From: Methylophilus sp.
Lineage (GTDB): Bacteria > Pseudomonadota > Gammaproteobacteria > Burkholderiales > Methylophilaceae
Direction of reading: 5' to 3'
Assembly: GCA_030696695.1 (NCBI GenBank)
Contig: JAUYRP010000034.1
Location: 372,001-436,000, forward strand
Length of the DNA stretch: 64,000 nt
The notes beneath the pieces are model-generated. The model ran no database searches and had not been told where the DNA came from. It saw only the letters and a program-made list of their open reading frames with translations. The first letter of the stretch is position 1; each line of letters begins with the position of its first letter. This document shows positions 19,285-28,695 of this stretch, piece by piece. A program made the translations under genes and the position numbers.

Positions 19285-21611
19285 GTAAGTCGGCAGCAGC
19301 ATGGTGGCAGCATGTATTAACGCGCTTTTTTAGAATGACGCGCGCAGTGCAAACCATGCTATTGGGGGTGAAAGTAAGCCTACGCAAGTACACTGTGACT
19401 AGGTATTTGCAGCTGTATAAGCGAGTTTTCCTTGTGATGTTAGGTGGAACGTTGCTGCTGATTGTGTGTGCAGTGATTTTTACGCCGGTGCCACCATTTG
19501 CATCAGTACGTGCCAGCGCAGTAAGTTCGGAGGCAACGCTGCTAGATCGACACGGTGTTGAAATTGAACGCCTAAGGTTGGATCACAAGCGCCGTATGTT
19601 GGATTGGGTTGCATTAGACCAAGTGTCGCCAATGTTTCAGCGCGCCATCCTTGCCGCCGAAGACAAGCGCTTTTATTGGCACCCAGGTGTAGATCCTATT
19701 GGGGCGCTCTCTGCAATGGTGGATAACTTGCATCGCACGCATGCACGGGGTGCAAGTACCATCACTATGCAGCTGGCTAGTTTGTTAGCAGATAAGCAAT
19801 CATCCACACACAAACGCGGCTGGTACGCAAAGCTCATGCAAGCAAAAAATGCTTTAGCGATTGAGCTACATTGGAGCAAGCGCGAAATTCTTGAGGCATA
19901 TCTGAATCTTGTGCCATTTCGTGGTGAGTTGGTGGGCATAGAGGCCGCTACGCAAGGATTGTTGGTCAAAGGGCCAAGTGGGCTTGATGATGCAGATGCT
20001 GCGGTACTCGCCTCGCTAGTGCGGGCGCCAAGCGCATCACGTATCACCATTGCCAAGCGCGCTTGCGCTACTATAAAAGCGATTCATCAAGAAGAAACCA
20101 AGACACGCCCCCAACAAATTGCCAGTTTGTGTGAGCGCGCAGCCTTTCTTGCCAGCAGTTTGCCGCAGTATCCTTACCCCATGCGTGGCGCGGATGATGC
20201 GCCGCATTTGGCAAGAAGGCTGCTCACGCAGCCGGGCCAGCAAAAGCGCGTAGCGCTGGATGCAAGCCTACAGCGATTTGCACATGAAACTTTACGCACC
20301 CATCTGGCAGAGCTCAGTCAGCAAAATGTGGAAGATGGCGCAGTGGTTGTGCTGGATAATGTGACGGGTGAAGTGCTGGCCTATGTAGGCTCTAGTGGCG
20401 ATCTTTCGGGCGCACCAGAGGTAGATGGCGTAGCTGCATTGCGTCAACCTGGCTCAACACTCAAGCCATTTCTATATGGTATTGCCATGGATCAAGGTTG
20501 GTTAAACGCCAGTTCTGTATTGGATGACTCACCGCTCGCACTGACCACGCCTTCTGGATTATATATTCCGCAAGATTATGATCGTCATTTTCGTGGCGCC
20601 GTAAGTGTGCGTTATGCGCTGGGTTCCTCGCTCAATGTGCCCGCAGTACGCACACTGACCATGGTGGGCGTGGACCGCTTTTTGGAAACTTTGCGCGCAT
20701 TAGGCATGACTAGCCTCACGCGAGAGGCCAATCACTATGGCTATGGTCTTGCATTAGGCGGTGCTGAAACAACATTGCTAGAGCTGACCAATGCCTATCG
20801 TACATTAGCCAATGGCGGGCAATGGAGCCCCACAAGCTTTTTCCCAATGACTGATAACGGTGCTTCCTCTGCAAAGGCGCTAAAACAAGGGAAGCGGGTG
20901 CTGAGTGAACAAGCAAGTTTTGTCGTTGCTGATATTTTGGCAGACGCCATGGCGCGTACCTTGACGTTTGGTTTTTCCAGTCCGCTGTCTACGCATACTT
21001 GGGCAGCTGTAAAAACAGGTACCAGCAAGGCCATGCGTGACAATTGGGCTATCGGGTTTACAAATCGCTATACAGTGGGAGTATGGATAGGTAATTTTTC
21101 AGGTGCGCCGATGTGGGATGTCTCTGGCGTGACAGGTGCAGCGCCTATATGGCGTGATGTAATTGAATACCTGCACCAATCAAACGCGAGCTTGGCACCC
21201 AATCCACCCAGCGGGGTCATGCACCAGCAAGTCAGCTACCGCCCTGCCATCGAATCCCCAAGATACGATTGGGTCATAGAGCATTCGGGTAGTCAAGCAA
21301 AGGCGATTGTTATCGATATCGGAGGCGCATTGCCTATGCTGATCGCGCCGCCAGATTCTGCGGTGATTGCACCAGACCCAGATATTCCTGAAAAACGCCA
21401 AGCTTTGTTGCTGCAATCAAATGGCGTTGGTAAGACTTGTATGCGACTAAACGCGCAAGCAGTGGCTGCATGTGGCATTGCTAAAACGCTAGTGCCTTTA
21501 CCCCTGCCAGGTCGACACACTCTGACCTTAACAGATGCCAATGGCGAAGTTTTAGATACGCACCAGTTTGAAGTGAGAGCGCTCAATCATCTTAGCGCTG
21601 TTGCTAAATGA
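19281..21611 (+). CDS. pbpC: Penicillin-binding protein 1C
   Basis: Bifunctional class A PBP of 776 residues. One membrane anchor lies at about 48-70. The GT51 domain has AILAAEDKRFYWHPGVDP and GASTITMQLA. The transpeptidase domain carries SxxK (PGSTLKPF), SxN (SSLN) and KTG (VKTGTSKAM). The last 80-90 residues match the BiPBP_C-type C-terminal domain. It begins with GTG overlapping the alpha-2-macroglobulin stop (GTGA), so the two are translationally coupled. The a2m-pbpC pair is conserved and read as barrier repair plus protease trapping after wall breach. Confidence 0.95.
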   Translation: MSKSAAAWWQHVLTRFFRMTRAVQTMLLGVKVSLRKYTVTRYLQLYKRVFLVMLGGTLLLIVCAVIFTPVPPFASVRASAVSSEATLLDRHGVEIERLRLDHKRRMLDWVALDQVSPMFQRAILAAEDKRFYWHPGVDPIGALSAMVDNLHRTHARGASTITMQLASLLADKQSSTHKRGWYAKLMQAKNALAIELHWSKREILEAYLNLVPFRGELVGIEAATQGLLVKGPSGLDDADAAVLASLVRAPSASRITIAKRACATIKAIHQEETKTRPQQIASLCERAAFLASSLPQYPYPMRGADDAPHLARRLLTQPGQQKRVALDASLQRFAHETLRTHLAELSQQNVEDGAVVVLDNVTGEVLAYVGSSGDLSGAPEVDGVAALRQPGSTLKPFLYGIAMDQGWLNASSVLDDSPLALTTPSGLYIPQDYDRHFRGAVSVRYALGSSLNVPAVRTLTMVGVDRFLETLRALGMTSLTREANHYGYGLALGGAETTLLELTNAYRTLANGGQWSPTSFFPMTDNGASSAKALKQGKRVLSEQASFVVADILADAMARTLTFGFSSPLSTHTWAAVKTGTSKAMRDNWAIGFTNRYTVGVWIGNFSGAPMWDVSGVTGAAPIWRDVIEYLHQSNASLAPNPPSGVMHQQVSYRPAIESPRYDWVIEHSGSQAKAIVIDIGGALPMLIAPPDSAVIAPDPDIPEKRQALLLQSNGVGKTCMRLNAQAVAACGIAKTLVPLPLPGRHTLTLTDANGEVLDTHQFEVRALNHLSAVAK

Positions 21612-21657
21612 CTTAATTATCCTAACTTTTGGACATCTAGACATTGGTTGACTGGCA

Positions 21658-23169
21658 TTAATTGGGAACGTTTTGATTTGGCTGCCCAAGTATCACGCTG
21701 CCAGTGATGGCCTCTACACCGCTACTGCCTGTTGAAAACCCGTATTGAATACCAGCACGTTCTGCATTAGGTCCAATAAATCGACCAACCACGCTGGCTG
21801 CATTGCCGTTAGCATCTAACAATAATCCATTGCAACCTGCCATGCAGCCAATGTTATTGAGATTTGAAGAAATATTGGCGTTGCTGGAAAAGTTTGCGGA
21901 GCCTGCTGTGAGTGTATCAGCCCCCGTTAAGCTGTAGGTTAAATTGCCGATGGGGACGTTTAATCCGTATCGGTAAGCGTAAGTGGCAAAGTTAACAGAT
22001 AAGTTGCCAGTCACCGTATTGGGCGCGCCCACAGCTAGCGTACTAGATGCGTTGCTCAATACTGGAGCGGTGGAGGCGATGACATTGTATTGTAATGCGC
22101 TGTTTTGATTGGCGAGTTGTAGCAAGTTAACTGCCTGCGTGGCATTGCCCGCAATATAGGTAAGCGAATCAAAGTTTTGGTTATTGATTTTGCCTTTTAC
22201 CCGACCCATGGTCACAAAATTATCATTGTAAAAATCATCCAAGTTTGCCGAAATCAGTTGTAAATCAATGTCATTGGTTTGATAAGTGCTTAGGTTGTTG
22301 TTGGCGTTGCTGGCAAGCGTGCCGTCACTGAGCACAAAATTAAAATATCGATCAGATAAACCTACCCCATTCAAGAGCATGTCCGTTTGGTTGTCTTGCG
22401 TAGGTTGCGTTGTGTCTACAGGTGTTTCATTTTGATTGTTGGCATTACCTGCGCCAATCACGCTATTAAGCGTAGTTTGCATCGCACTGATGGTGACCAC
22501 TTCACTAATGCCATCACCACTCAAGTTTTCAGCTTGGATAAAAATGGGTTTTGTTAATGAAGGTGGAGCCGCCGTGATGTTTGCTGTTTGATTGGTGTAA
22601 GTGGGTTGGCTGGTGCTGCTATTAGTTCTAATGGATTGTCCTGCAATGGCGTTGCGACAACCGCCTTGGTTGCACACATCCACACTGCCTTGATTGGTGG
22701 TCATGATGAGTTGATTGTTGGCGTAAATGACAGTGAACTCAGTACCACGAATGCCTATGGTCGCTACCGGCGTGGTAAGTTGATAGCGCTCATGATTTCT
22801 ATGTCCGATGATACCGCTGATAGTCCGTAAGCCGCCCTTGATGAGTTCTGTTAGCGCGTACTCACTCCCGTCCTCTTCGCCAGAAAAGTGATAGCGATTT
22901 ATTTTATAGACTGTTTCTGGTTGCAACGAAACCTTGCCGCCGTCGATAAATCCAATTTGGACGCGTCCGTTTTTGGTGTCGATGGTATCGCCATTGAGCA
23001 CATCATCATGTTGTTGGATGGGTTGGGTAGATTGATCAGCGCGTAACACGACTGCGTTGCCACTTTTGAATAAAATGGTACCTGCCGATTGCGCATGCGC
23101 AATAGGGGTTAAGAGTAATAAAACGGCGATTAAACTAAGTCTCGCCAATAATGTAACGACGTTTTGCAA
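21658..23169 (-). CDS. FecR-domain secreted protein
   Basis: 503-residue exported protein with a signal peptide (cut after IAHA near residue 26). A FecR domain (about 35-190) contains LNGDTIDTKNGRVQIGFIDG and TPVATIGIRGTEFTV. The second half is Asn/Thr/Ser/Ala-rich and beta-prone without recognised motifs. There is no sigma factor or TonB receptor nearby, so this is not a classical FecR anti-sigma factor. Translation probably starts at TTG 23169, which has AGGAGG 9 nt upstream. Its role is unknown. It is convergent with pbpC. Confidence 0.85.
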   Translation of the reverse strand: MQNVVTLLARLSLIAVLLLLTPIAHAQSAGTILFKSGNAVVLRADQSTQPIQQHDDVLNGDTIDTKNGRVQIGFIDGGKVSLQPETVYKINRYHFSGEEDGSEYALTELIKGGLRTISGIIGHRNHERYQLTTPVATIGIRGTEFTVIYANNQLIMTTNQGSVDVCNQGGCRNAIAGQSIRTNSSTSQPTYTNQTANITAAPPSLTKPIFIQAENLSGDGISEVVTISAMQTTLNSVIGAGNANNQNETPVDTTQPTQDNQTDMLLNGVGLSDRYFNFVLSDGTLASNANNNLSTYQTNDIDLQLISANLDDFYNDNFVTMGRVKGKINNQNFDSLTYIAGNATQAVNLLQLANQNSALQYNVIASTAPVLSNASSTLAVGAPNTVTGNLSVNFATYAYRYGLNVPIGNLTYSLTGADTLTAGSANFSSNANISSNLNNIGCMAGCNGLLLDANGNAASVVGRFIGPNAERAGIQYGFSTGSSGVEAITGSVILGQPNQNVPN

Positions 23170-23286
23170 CGTGTGCCACCTCCTCTGTCAACCTAAGTAT
23201 GCACTAAAATAATTATCAATTAAACAATTACTTAACATCAGCTATAATAGCCAGTCCGATGATTTATATGAATATATGCAATAAAT

Positions 23287-23559
23287 ATGCCGATTTACGA
23301 TTATCAATGTAGCAGTTGTGGGTTTAAACAAGAGGTGATGCGAAAAGTCAGCGCGCCCAATGTTGAAGCTTGTCCGCATTGCCAAGCGTTAGCATTTTCA
23401 AAACAGTTGTCCGCACCAAGTTTTCAGCTCACGGGTAGCGGCTGGTATGCAACTGATTTTAAAGGTAAAAGTAACAGTTCTGCCCAAAATTCAGAAACAA
23501 CATCCGCAGAAAGTGACCCTAAATCTGCAGCGTGTAACCCAGGATGCGCTTGCCACTAA
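23287..23559 (+). CDS. FmdB-type zinc ribbon protein with Cys-rich tail
   Basis: 90 residues. The N-terminal zinc ribbon has two CxxC pairs (YQCSSCGF and EACPHCQA), as in the FmdB regulatory family. A Ser-rich linker ends in a second Cys cluster, AACNPGCACH, which could bind another metal. The biochemical role of the family is poorly known. It lies 11 bp before a DUF502 gene and aspS, a common order in betaproteobacteria that suggests one operon. Confidence 0.88.
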   Translation: MPIYDYQCSSCGFKQEVMRKVSAPNVEACPHCQALAFSKQLSAPSFQLTGSGWYATDFKGKSNSSAQNSETTSAESDPKSAACNPGCACH

Positions 23560-23570
23560 GGCAACGGTTT

Positions 23571-24197
23571 ATGATTAAAAAATACTTTTTTACCGGTTTG
23601 TTGGTGTTGGTGCCGTTGATTATTACAGCATGGGTGTTGACCACCTTAATCAATACGCTAGACCAAAGTCTATTGTTGCTGCCAGAAACATGGCGGCCAA
23701 AAGCCTTTTTAGGTCAAGAAATCCCCGGTTTTGGCGTGTTATTGACACTACTCACTATTTTTGTCACGGGTGTGATTGCCACCAATATTTTTGGTCAGCA
23801 ATTGATAGCCTTATGGGAAGCACTGGTTTCGCGTGTGCCTGTTGTTAAATCCATCTACTCCAGCGTCAAGCAAGTATCCGATACGCTATTTTCTAGTTCC
23901 GGTAATGCATTTCGTAAAGCTTTGCTCATTCAATACCCACGTCAAGGCAGTTGGACCATCGCTTTTTTAACAGGCATACCCAGTGGCGAAGTCATGAATC
24001 ATTTACATGGGGAATACATCAGCGTCTATGTGCCCACTACGCCCAACCCTACGTCTGGCTTTTTTCTGATGATGCCCAAAGCGGATGTCATAGAGCTGGA
24101 CATGAGCGTAGACCAAGCACTGAAATACATTATCTCCATGGGCGTGGTTTCCCCAAACGAAGCGCCACCTAAAATTTTAACGCACTACCCCGAATAA
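23571..24197 (+). CDS. DUF502 family membrane protein
   Basis: 208-residue protein with two N-terminal membrane helices (about 5-28 and 58-80), then the conserved soluble segment RVPVVKSIYSSVKQVSDTLF and the FFLMMPKADV motif of DUF502. No enzymatic role is established. The ATG at 23571 is preferred over an in-frame ATG at 23544 that lies inside the fmdB-like gene. It is followed 35 bp later by aspS. Confidence 0.9.
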   Translation: MIKKYFFTGLLVLVPLIITAWVLTTLINTLDQSLLLLPETWRPKAFLGQEIPGFGVLLTLLTIFVTGVIATNIFGQQLIALWEALVSRVPVVKSIYSSVKQVSDTLFSSSGNAFRKALLIQYPRQGSWTIAFLTGIPSGEVMNHLHGEYISVYVPTTPNPTSGFFLMMPKADVIELDMSVDQALKYIISMGVVSPNEAPPKILTHYPE

Positions 24198-24232
24198 CCT
24201 TATCTAACCTCACTTAACCTTAACGAAGAACT

Positions 24233-26020
24233 ATGATGCGTACACATTACTGCGGGCACTTAAACCGCGAACATATTGGTCAAACTGTTACCCTTTGTGG
24301 TTGGGCGCATCGCCGCCGCGATCACGGTGGTGTGATTTTTATTGATTTGCGCGACCGTGAAGGCATGGCGCAAATTGTCATTGACCCAGATACCCCACAG
24401 GCATTTGCCAACGCAGAGACTGTGCGTAATGAATTTGTACTCAAAGTGGTATGTAAAGTGCGTGCACGTCCAGAAGGCACTGTGAACACCAACATCCCAA
24501 CTGGTGAAGTGGAAATGTTGGCGAGTGAAATTGAAATTTTGAATCCATCACTTACGCCACCGTTTATGTTGGATGACGATAACCTGACCGAGACTGTGCG
24601 TTTAGAGCATCGCTATATTGATTTACGTCGCCCAGCCATGCAAAAGAATTTAATGCTGCGTTACAAAGTGGCTAAAAACCTGCGTGATTACTTGGACGAA
24701 AACGGGTTTATTGAGGTGGAAACACCGATGCTCACACGTTCAACGCCAGAAGGTGCGCGTGATTACTTGGTGCCTAGCCGCGTACACCACGGCCAGTTCT
24801 TTGCTTTGCCGCAATCACCACAATTATTTAAACAATTGTTGATGGTGTCTGGCTTTGACCGTTATTTCCAAATCACCAAATGTTTCCGTGATGAAGATTT
24901 GCGCGCAGACCGCCAGCCAGAATTTACCCAAGTGGATATTGAAACATCGTTCTTAGAAGAAAACGACATCATGGACATCGTCGAAGAGATGATTCGTCGG
25001 ATGTTGAAAAAAGTACAAGATGTCGATTTGCCTGCTGCCTTCCCACGCATGAGTTTTGCTGAGGCGATGAACCGTTATGGATCAGACAAGCCAGATATGC
25101 GCGTGACCTTAGAAATCACCGAGCTTTCAGATGTGATGAAAGACGTAGACTTTAAAGTGTTTGCAGGAGCAGCCAATATGGCCGGTGGCCGCGTAGCAGC
25201 TTTGCGCGTGCCGAATGGTGCAGCCATCAGCCGTTCAGAGATTGATGCGTATACCGAATTTGTGAAAATCTACGGCGCTAAAGGCTTGGCATACATCAAG
25301 ATTAACGACATTACCAAACTGAATGAAGAAGGCCTGCAAAGCCCGATTGTGAAAAACATTCATGTGAATGCATTGCAAGCGATTATTGAGCGCACAGGCG
25401 CACAAAATGGTGACATTGTCTTCTTTGGTGCGGATAAATTGAAAGTCGTGAACGAAGCATTAGGCGCGTTGCGTTTGAAAGTTGGGCATGACAAAGGCCA
25501 TGTCGATGGTCGCGCTTGGGCGCCGTTATGGGTGGTGGATTTCCCCATGTTTGAACACGATGAAGAGAATGATCGTTGGGTGGCGTTACACCACCCATTC
25601 ACGGCACCCAAAGATGGCCACGAAGATATGCTGGCGACCAACCCAGGTGCTTGCTTATCTAAAGCGTACGATATGGTGCTCAATGGCTGGGAAGTGGGCG
25701 GCGGTTCAGTGCGTATCCACAAATCAGACGTGCAATCCAAAGTATTTGATGCATTGAAAATCAGCAAAGAAGAAGCCCAAGAGAAATTTGGCTTCTTACT
25801 AGATGCCTTGCAATATGGTGCGCCTCCTCATGGTGGTTTAGCATTTGGTTTAGATCGTTTAGTGACGCTGATGGCAGGTGCTGAGTCGATTCGTGATGTG
25901 ATTGCTTTCCCAAAAACACAACGTGCACAGTGCTTAATGACCAATGCACCGAATGAGGTGGATGAGAAGCAGTTAAGAGAGTTGCACATTCGCGTGCGCA
26001 CGCAAAACACAGCGGGGTAA
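24233..26020 (+). CDS. aspS: Aspartate-tRNA ligase
   Basis: Class II aminoacyl-tRNA synthetase of 595 residues, the bacterial type with an inserted GAD domain. It has an N-terminal OB anticodon-binding domain ([19 protein letters not shown]), motif 2 ([18 protein letters not shown]) and motif 3 ([14 protein letters not shown]). Whether it discriminates tRNA-Asp from tRNA-Asn was not resolved. Two ATGs in tandem (24233 and 24236) are both plausible starts. It is the last gene of the fmdB-DUF502-aspS run. Confidence 0.97.
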   Translation: MMRTHYCGHLNREHIGQTVTLCGWAHRRRDHGGVIFIDLRDREGMAQIVIDPDTPQAFANAETVRNEFVLKVVCKVRARPEGTVNTNIPTGEVEMLASEIEILNPSLTPPFMLDDDNLTETVRLEHRYIDLRRPAMQKNLMLRYKVAKNLRDYLDENGFIEVETPMLTRSTPEGARDYLVPSRVHHGQFFALPQSPQLFKQLLMVSGFDRYFQITKCFRDEDLRADRQPEFTQVDIETSFLEENDIMDIVEEMIRRMLKKVQDVDLPAAFPRMSFAEAMNRYGSDKPDMRVTLEITELSDVMKDVDFKVFAGAANMAGGRVAALRVPNGAAISRSEIDAYTEFVKIYGAKGLAYIKINDITKLNEEGLQSPIVKNIHVNALQAIIERTGAQNGDIVFFGADKLKVVNEALGALRLKVGHDKGHVDGRAWAPLWVVDFPMFEHDEENDRWVALHHPFTAPKDGHEDMLATNPGACLSKAYDMVLNGWEVGGGSVRIHKSDVQSKVFDALKISKEEAQEKFGFLLDALQYGAPPHGGLAFGLDRLVTLMAGAESIRDVIAFPKTQRAQCLMTNAPNEVDEKQLRELHIRVRTQNTAG

Positions 26021-26130
26021 AATGATCTCGCTTGCGCATACTGTGTTGCAAGCGCTTGCCGTACTAATTGTACTGTCTTCGCGCTTGCGCCTTGTCTGCG
26101 CGGCGCGATTTTCATTTTAGGTGATAGAAA

Positions 26131-26622
26131 TTGGATAGTTGGCGCATTTATCTTCAAGAAGCTCTGAGCCAATTAGACTTTGCTAAGCGTTCTTATACAG
26201 AGTTTGAACAGGCGCTTTCAGAAAATGACACAATTTCTGTGTTTTACAGGTTGCATCACTTTATTGTCCATGTGGCTAATCTTGATAAACTCCTAGACAC
26301 CGATATTAATTCTACGAGGAATAAGCTTATCAACGGACGTATTGATTTATCAAATATTGATTTGAAATCAATTCGAAGATTGAGAAATCACCTAGAGCAT
26401 TTTGATGAGCGTCTTGATAAGTGGGTATCAAAACATGACGGATCTGCATTTTTTGATATGAATGTAGTAACTAATGCGAGTGGGTTTCCGAAGAATATTT
26501 TTTTGCGAGCTTTGGATGGGTATACGTTCAAGTTTTATGGTGAAGACTATCAGTTGGTCGAAATTCATGAGTCGCTAATTGTATTAGAAGCTAAGCTTCT
26601 AGAGCATGTTAAGTTAGGGTGA
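26131..26622 (+). CDS. Putative HEPN-fold protein (possible RNase)
   Basis: 163-residue soluble, mostly alpha-helical protein that I do not recognise by family. The sequence IRRLRNHLEHFDERLD holds R85-N-H-L-E-H90, which fits the HEPN RNase motif Rx4-6H with a polar residue after Arg; an upstream helix-rich half is also HEPN-like. It starts at TTG 26131 with AGGTGA 6 nt upstream. Codon use is more AT-rich than in aspS and apt on either side, and it interrupts them, which suggests acquisition. No nucleotidyltransferase (MNT) partner is adjacent, so it is not a standard HEPN-MNT pair. Confidence 0.6.
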   Translation: MDSWRIYLQEALSQLDFAKRSYTEFEQALSENDTISVFYRLHHFIVHVANLDKLLDTDINSTRNKLINGRIDLSNIDLKSIRRLRNHLEHFDERLDKWVSKHDGSAFFDMNVVTNASGFPKNIFLRALDGYTFKFYGEDYQLVEIHESLIVLEAKLLEHVKLG

Positions 26623-26626
26623 TGAT

Positions 26627-27154
26627 TTGACATTAAAATCCCTCATTCGTACCATCCCGCATTACCCTAAACAGGGCATTATGTTTCGCGACATCACGAC
26701 TTTGCTGAAAGACCCAAAGGGTTTGCAGCTTTTAGTGGATGGTTTGGCAGAGCAATACGCTAAGCAGAAAATTGATAAGATTGTTGGGATAGAAGCCCGA
26801 GGTTTTGTGATTGGTGCCGCTGTGGCTTATAAGCTAGGCGTAGGGTTTGTGCCCGTTCGCAAATCTGGTAAGTTGCCCGCACAGACTTTCCAACAAGAAT
26901 ACGCGTTGGAGTATGGCAGTGATGTGATAGAAATACATCAAGATGCCATCACAGTAGGTGAGCGTGTGTTGCTGCTGGATGATTTAATTGCAACGGGTGG
27001 AACAGCCATGGCCGCTGTGAGTCTGATTAACCAGCTAGGTGGCAACATTATTGGCTGTGCATTTGTCATCGATTTACCAGATTTAGGCGGTATGCAGCGC
27101 TTGCAAAATCTAGGTCTGCCAACCTTTGCGCTATGTCAATTTGAAGGCGAGTAA
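26627..27154 (+). CDS. apt: Adenine phosphoribosyltransferase
   Basis: Salvages adenine to AMP with PRPP. 175 residues, family length. The N-terminal part has IPHYPKQGIMFRDITTLL, the substrate region has IVGIEARGFVIG, and the PRPP-binding loop is VLLLDDLIATGGTAMA. The start is TTG 26627 after AGGGTGA, 4 bp after the putative HEPN gene, so the two could be co-translated. Confidence 0.96.
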   Translation: MTLKSLIRTIPHYPKQGIMFRDITTLLKDPKGLQLLVDGLAEQYAKQKIDKIVGIEARGFVIGAAVAYKLGVGFVPVRKSGKLPAQTFQQEYALEYGSDVIEIHQDAITVGERVLLLDDLIATGGTAMAAVSLINQLGGNIIGCAFVIDLPDLGGMQRLQNLGLPTFALCQFEGE

Positions 27155-27208
27155 TTGTTTATACTATACTCAGCGTGCTTTGTACTTTAATTATCATCGG
27201 ATAAGAAT

Positions 27209-27640
27209 ATGCCAGTGACCGAAATCAATCATGTGAATTTTCGCTCTGACCGCGAAACCATGCACAAATTGAAAGACTTTTATTGTGACATCATCGGTCT
27301 CACCGTTGGTAAGCGCGTAGCCAGCACCACTTATGGTTACTGGCTGTGTATCGGTAATAACGATGTTATTCATTTGGCTGAATATAAAACGCCCACCGCG
27401 CCGCAATTGCATGTGCACGGCACTTACGACCATGTGTCTTTCACATGCACCGATATGCCAGCGATGGAATCGCATTTAACAGCACATAATATACCTTACA
27501 CTACACGCACTTTGGCTAGTGGTACCAAGCAAATCAATTTAAAAGACCCAGCAGGCAATGGTGTGGAGTTGAATTTTGAGGAATACGCTGACCCTAATTA
27601 TGTCATGCGTCCATCTGGCGATCCGAACGCGGTAAGTTAA
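27209..27640 (+). CDS. VOC (glyoxalase/bleomycin resistance) family protein
   Basis: 143-residue vicinal oxygen chelate fold protein. The N-terminal EINHVNFRSD and the later HVSFTCTDM and DPAGNGVELNF motifs provide His and Glu positions used for metal binding in this superfamily. The substrate cannot be predicted; glyoxalase, dioxygenase and fosfomycin-type enzymes all share the fold. It is separated from apt and from the next gene by non-coding spacers. Confidence 0.85.
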   Translation: MPVTEINHVNFRSDRETMHKLKDFYCDIIGLTVGKRVASTTYGYWLCIGNNDVIHLAEYKTPTAPQLHVHGTYDHVSFTCTDMPAMESHLTAHNIPYTTRTLASGTKQINLKDPAGNGVELNFEEYADPNYVMRPSGDPNAVS

Positions 27641-27683
27641 GCAAAGGTTGTAAGGTTTACTAAGCGGAACAGACTAAGACATG

Positions 27684-27699
27684 TGTGATGTGAGTCACA
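27684..27699 (+). promoter_or_regulatory. Perfect CRP/FNR-type site TGTGA-N6-TCACA
   Basis: TGTGATGTGAGTCACA matches the Crp consensus halves exactly, with a 6-bp spacer. It is centred about 113 bp upstream of the SoxYZ-like gene start and 51 bp after the VOC gene, so the carrier gene is the likely target. Which regulator of the Crp/Fnr family uses it cannot be told from sequence. Confidence 0.6.
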
Positions 27700-27804
27700 T
27701 ACAATCTGCTAAGGAAAACTAAAATAGCATCACGTAATCTAAAGTAGTTGAGATACGTTACACAAAAGAACGTAGACAAAAATAGACAGGGGTGTGGAGC
27801 GCAT

Positions 27805-28608
27805 ATGAAGCTAAATCATTTATTCTTAACAATATCAATTTCTGCCAGTTTGCTGCTTGGGATGACAAGCATTGCGCAAGCAGAAGCAGATCCTAAATTA
27901 TGGCCGGTAGTGAAAGAAGCGTTTTTTGCTAAACGCGATATTCAAGAAGTGGATTTTATTAAAATTGATGCGCCACGCCGTGCAGAAAGTGGTGCGCAGG
28001 TGCCAGTCACCTACACTTACGACAAAGCTGCCGCCAATGGTGTAGACATCAAAAAAATCTATGTACTCGTAGATGCCAACCCGATTCAGTTAGCCGCCAC
28101 ATATCACCTGACAGACATGCTAGGCAACTTTGTGATGGAAACTCGCATCCGGATGGAAACTGATTCTTATGTGCGTTTGGTGGGTGAATCTGCTGATGGC
28201 AAGCTCTATATGGCTAAGCGTGAAATCCGCGCAGCTGGTGGCTGTGGCGGTACTGTGGATAATGATGAAGCCGCAGTGCGTGCCGAAGCCGGTAAAATCA
28301 AAATGAATGTAGAAGCACCAGTGCAGTTTGGTAGCCCTAGCCAAGCAGTATTCAATATTCGCCACGTCATGCGTACGGGTTTGCAACGCGATTTGGTCTC
28401 ACAAGGCTATGTGCCAGCGTTTTATATCAATAAAACCGCCTTTACATATAACGGTAAACCCGTGATGACGGTGGATGTAGGTGTTGGTACCAGCGAAAAC
28501 CCTTACATGAAATTTAAGTTTGTGCCTGATGCGCCAGGCAAGCTGGAAGTGGTCGCAACCGATAATGAAGGCAAGGTATTTTCACAAGCGTTAGAAGTAA
28601 AAGGTTAG
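27805..28608 (+). CDS. Quinoprotein dehydrogenase-associated SoxYZ-like carrier
   Basis: 267-residue exported fusion of a SoxY-like and a SoxZ-like domain. The signal peptide ends at SIAQA (about residue 27). The SoxY-like half ends in AAGGCGGTVDN, holding the GGCGG swinging-arm Cys that carries covalent substrate in Sox systems. The SoxZ-like half (about 170-267) has PVMTVDVGVGTSENPYMKF. These fusions occur next to PQQ-dependent alcohol dehydrogenases; here a pqqA is 0.6 kb away but no dehydrogenase is in the window. The ATG at 27805, with a GGAG ahead, is chosen over an in-frame ATG at 27748. A CRP-type site lies upstream and a terminator downstream. Confidence 0.88.
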   Translation: MKLNHLFLTISISASLLLGMTSIAQAEADPKLWPVVKEAFFAKRDIQEVDFIKIDAPRRAESGAQVPVTYTYDKAAANGVDIKKIYVLVDANPIQLAATYHLTDMLGNFVMETRIRMETDSYVRLVGESADGKLYMAKREIRAAGGCGGTVDNDEAAVRAEAGKIKMNVEAPVQFGSPSQAVFNIRHVMRTGLQRDLVSQGYVPAFYINKTAFTYNGKPVMTVDVGVGTSENPYMKFKFVPDAPGKLEVVATDNEGKVFSQALEVKG

Positions 28609-28624
28609 TTTAAGTAGTAAGCAA

Positions 28625-28652
28625 GAAGGCCTCTGCGGAGGCCTTTTTTTAT
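28625..28652 (+). terminator. Terminator after the SoxYZ-like gene
   Basis: Strong hairpin AAGGCCTC-TGC-GGAGGCCTT followed by TTTTT, 17 bp after the stop codon. Confidence 0.9.
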
Positions 28653-28695
28653 AGCATTGAGTGCTAAAATATTCCATGTTTTAGAGGAGACAACG

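Noticed and set aside
26022-26120. 32-codon frame right after aspS
   Set aside because: No proper Shine-Dalgarno spacing, repetitive GCGCTTGC content, and no recognisable protein features.
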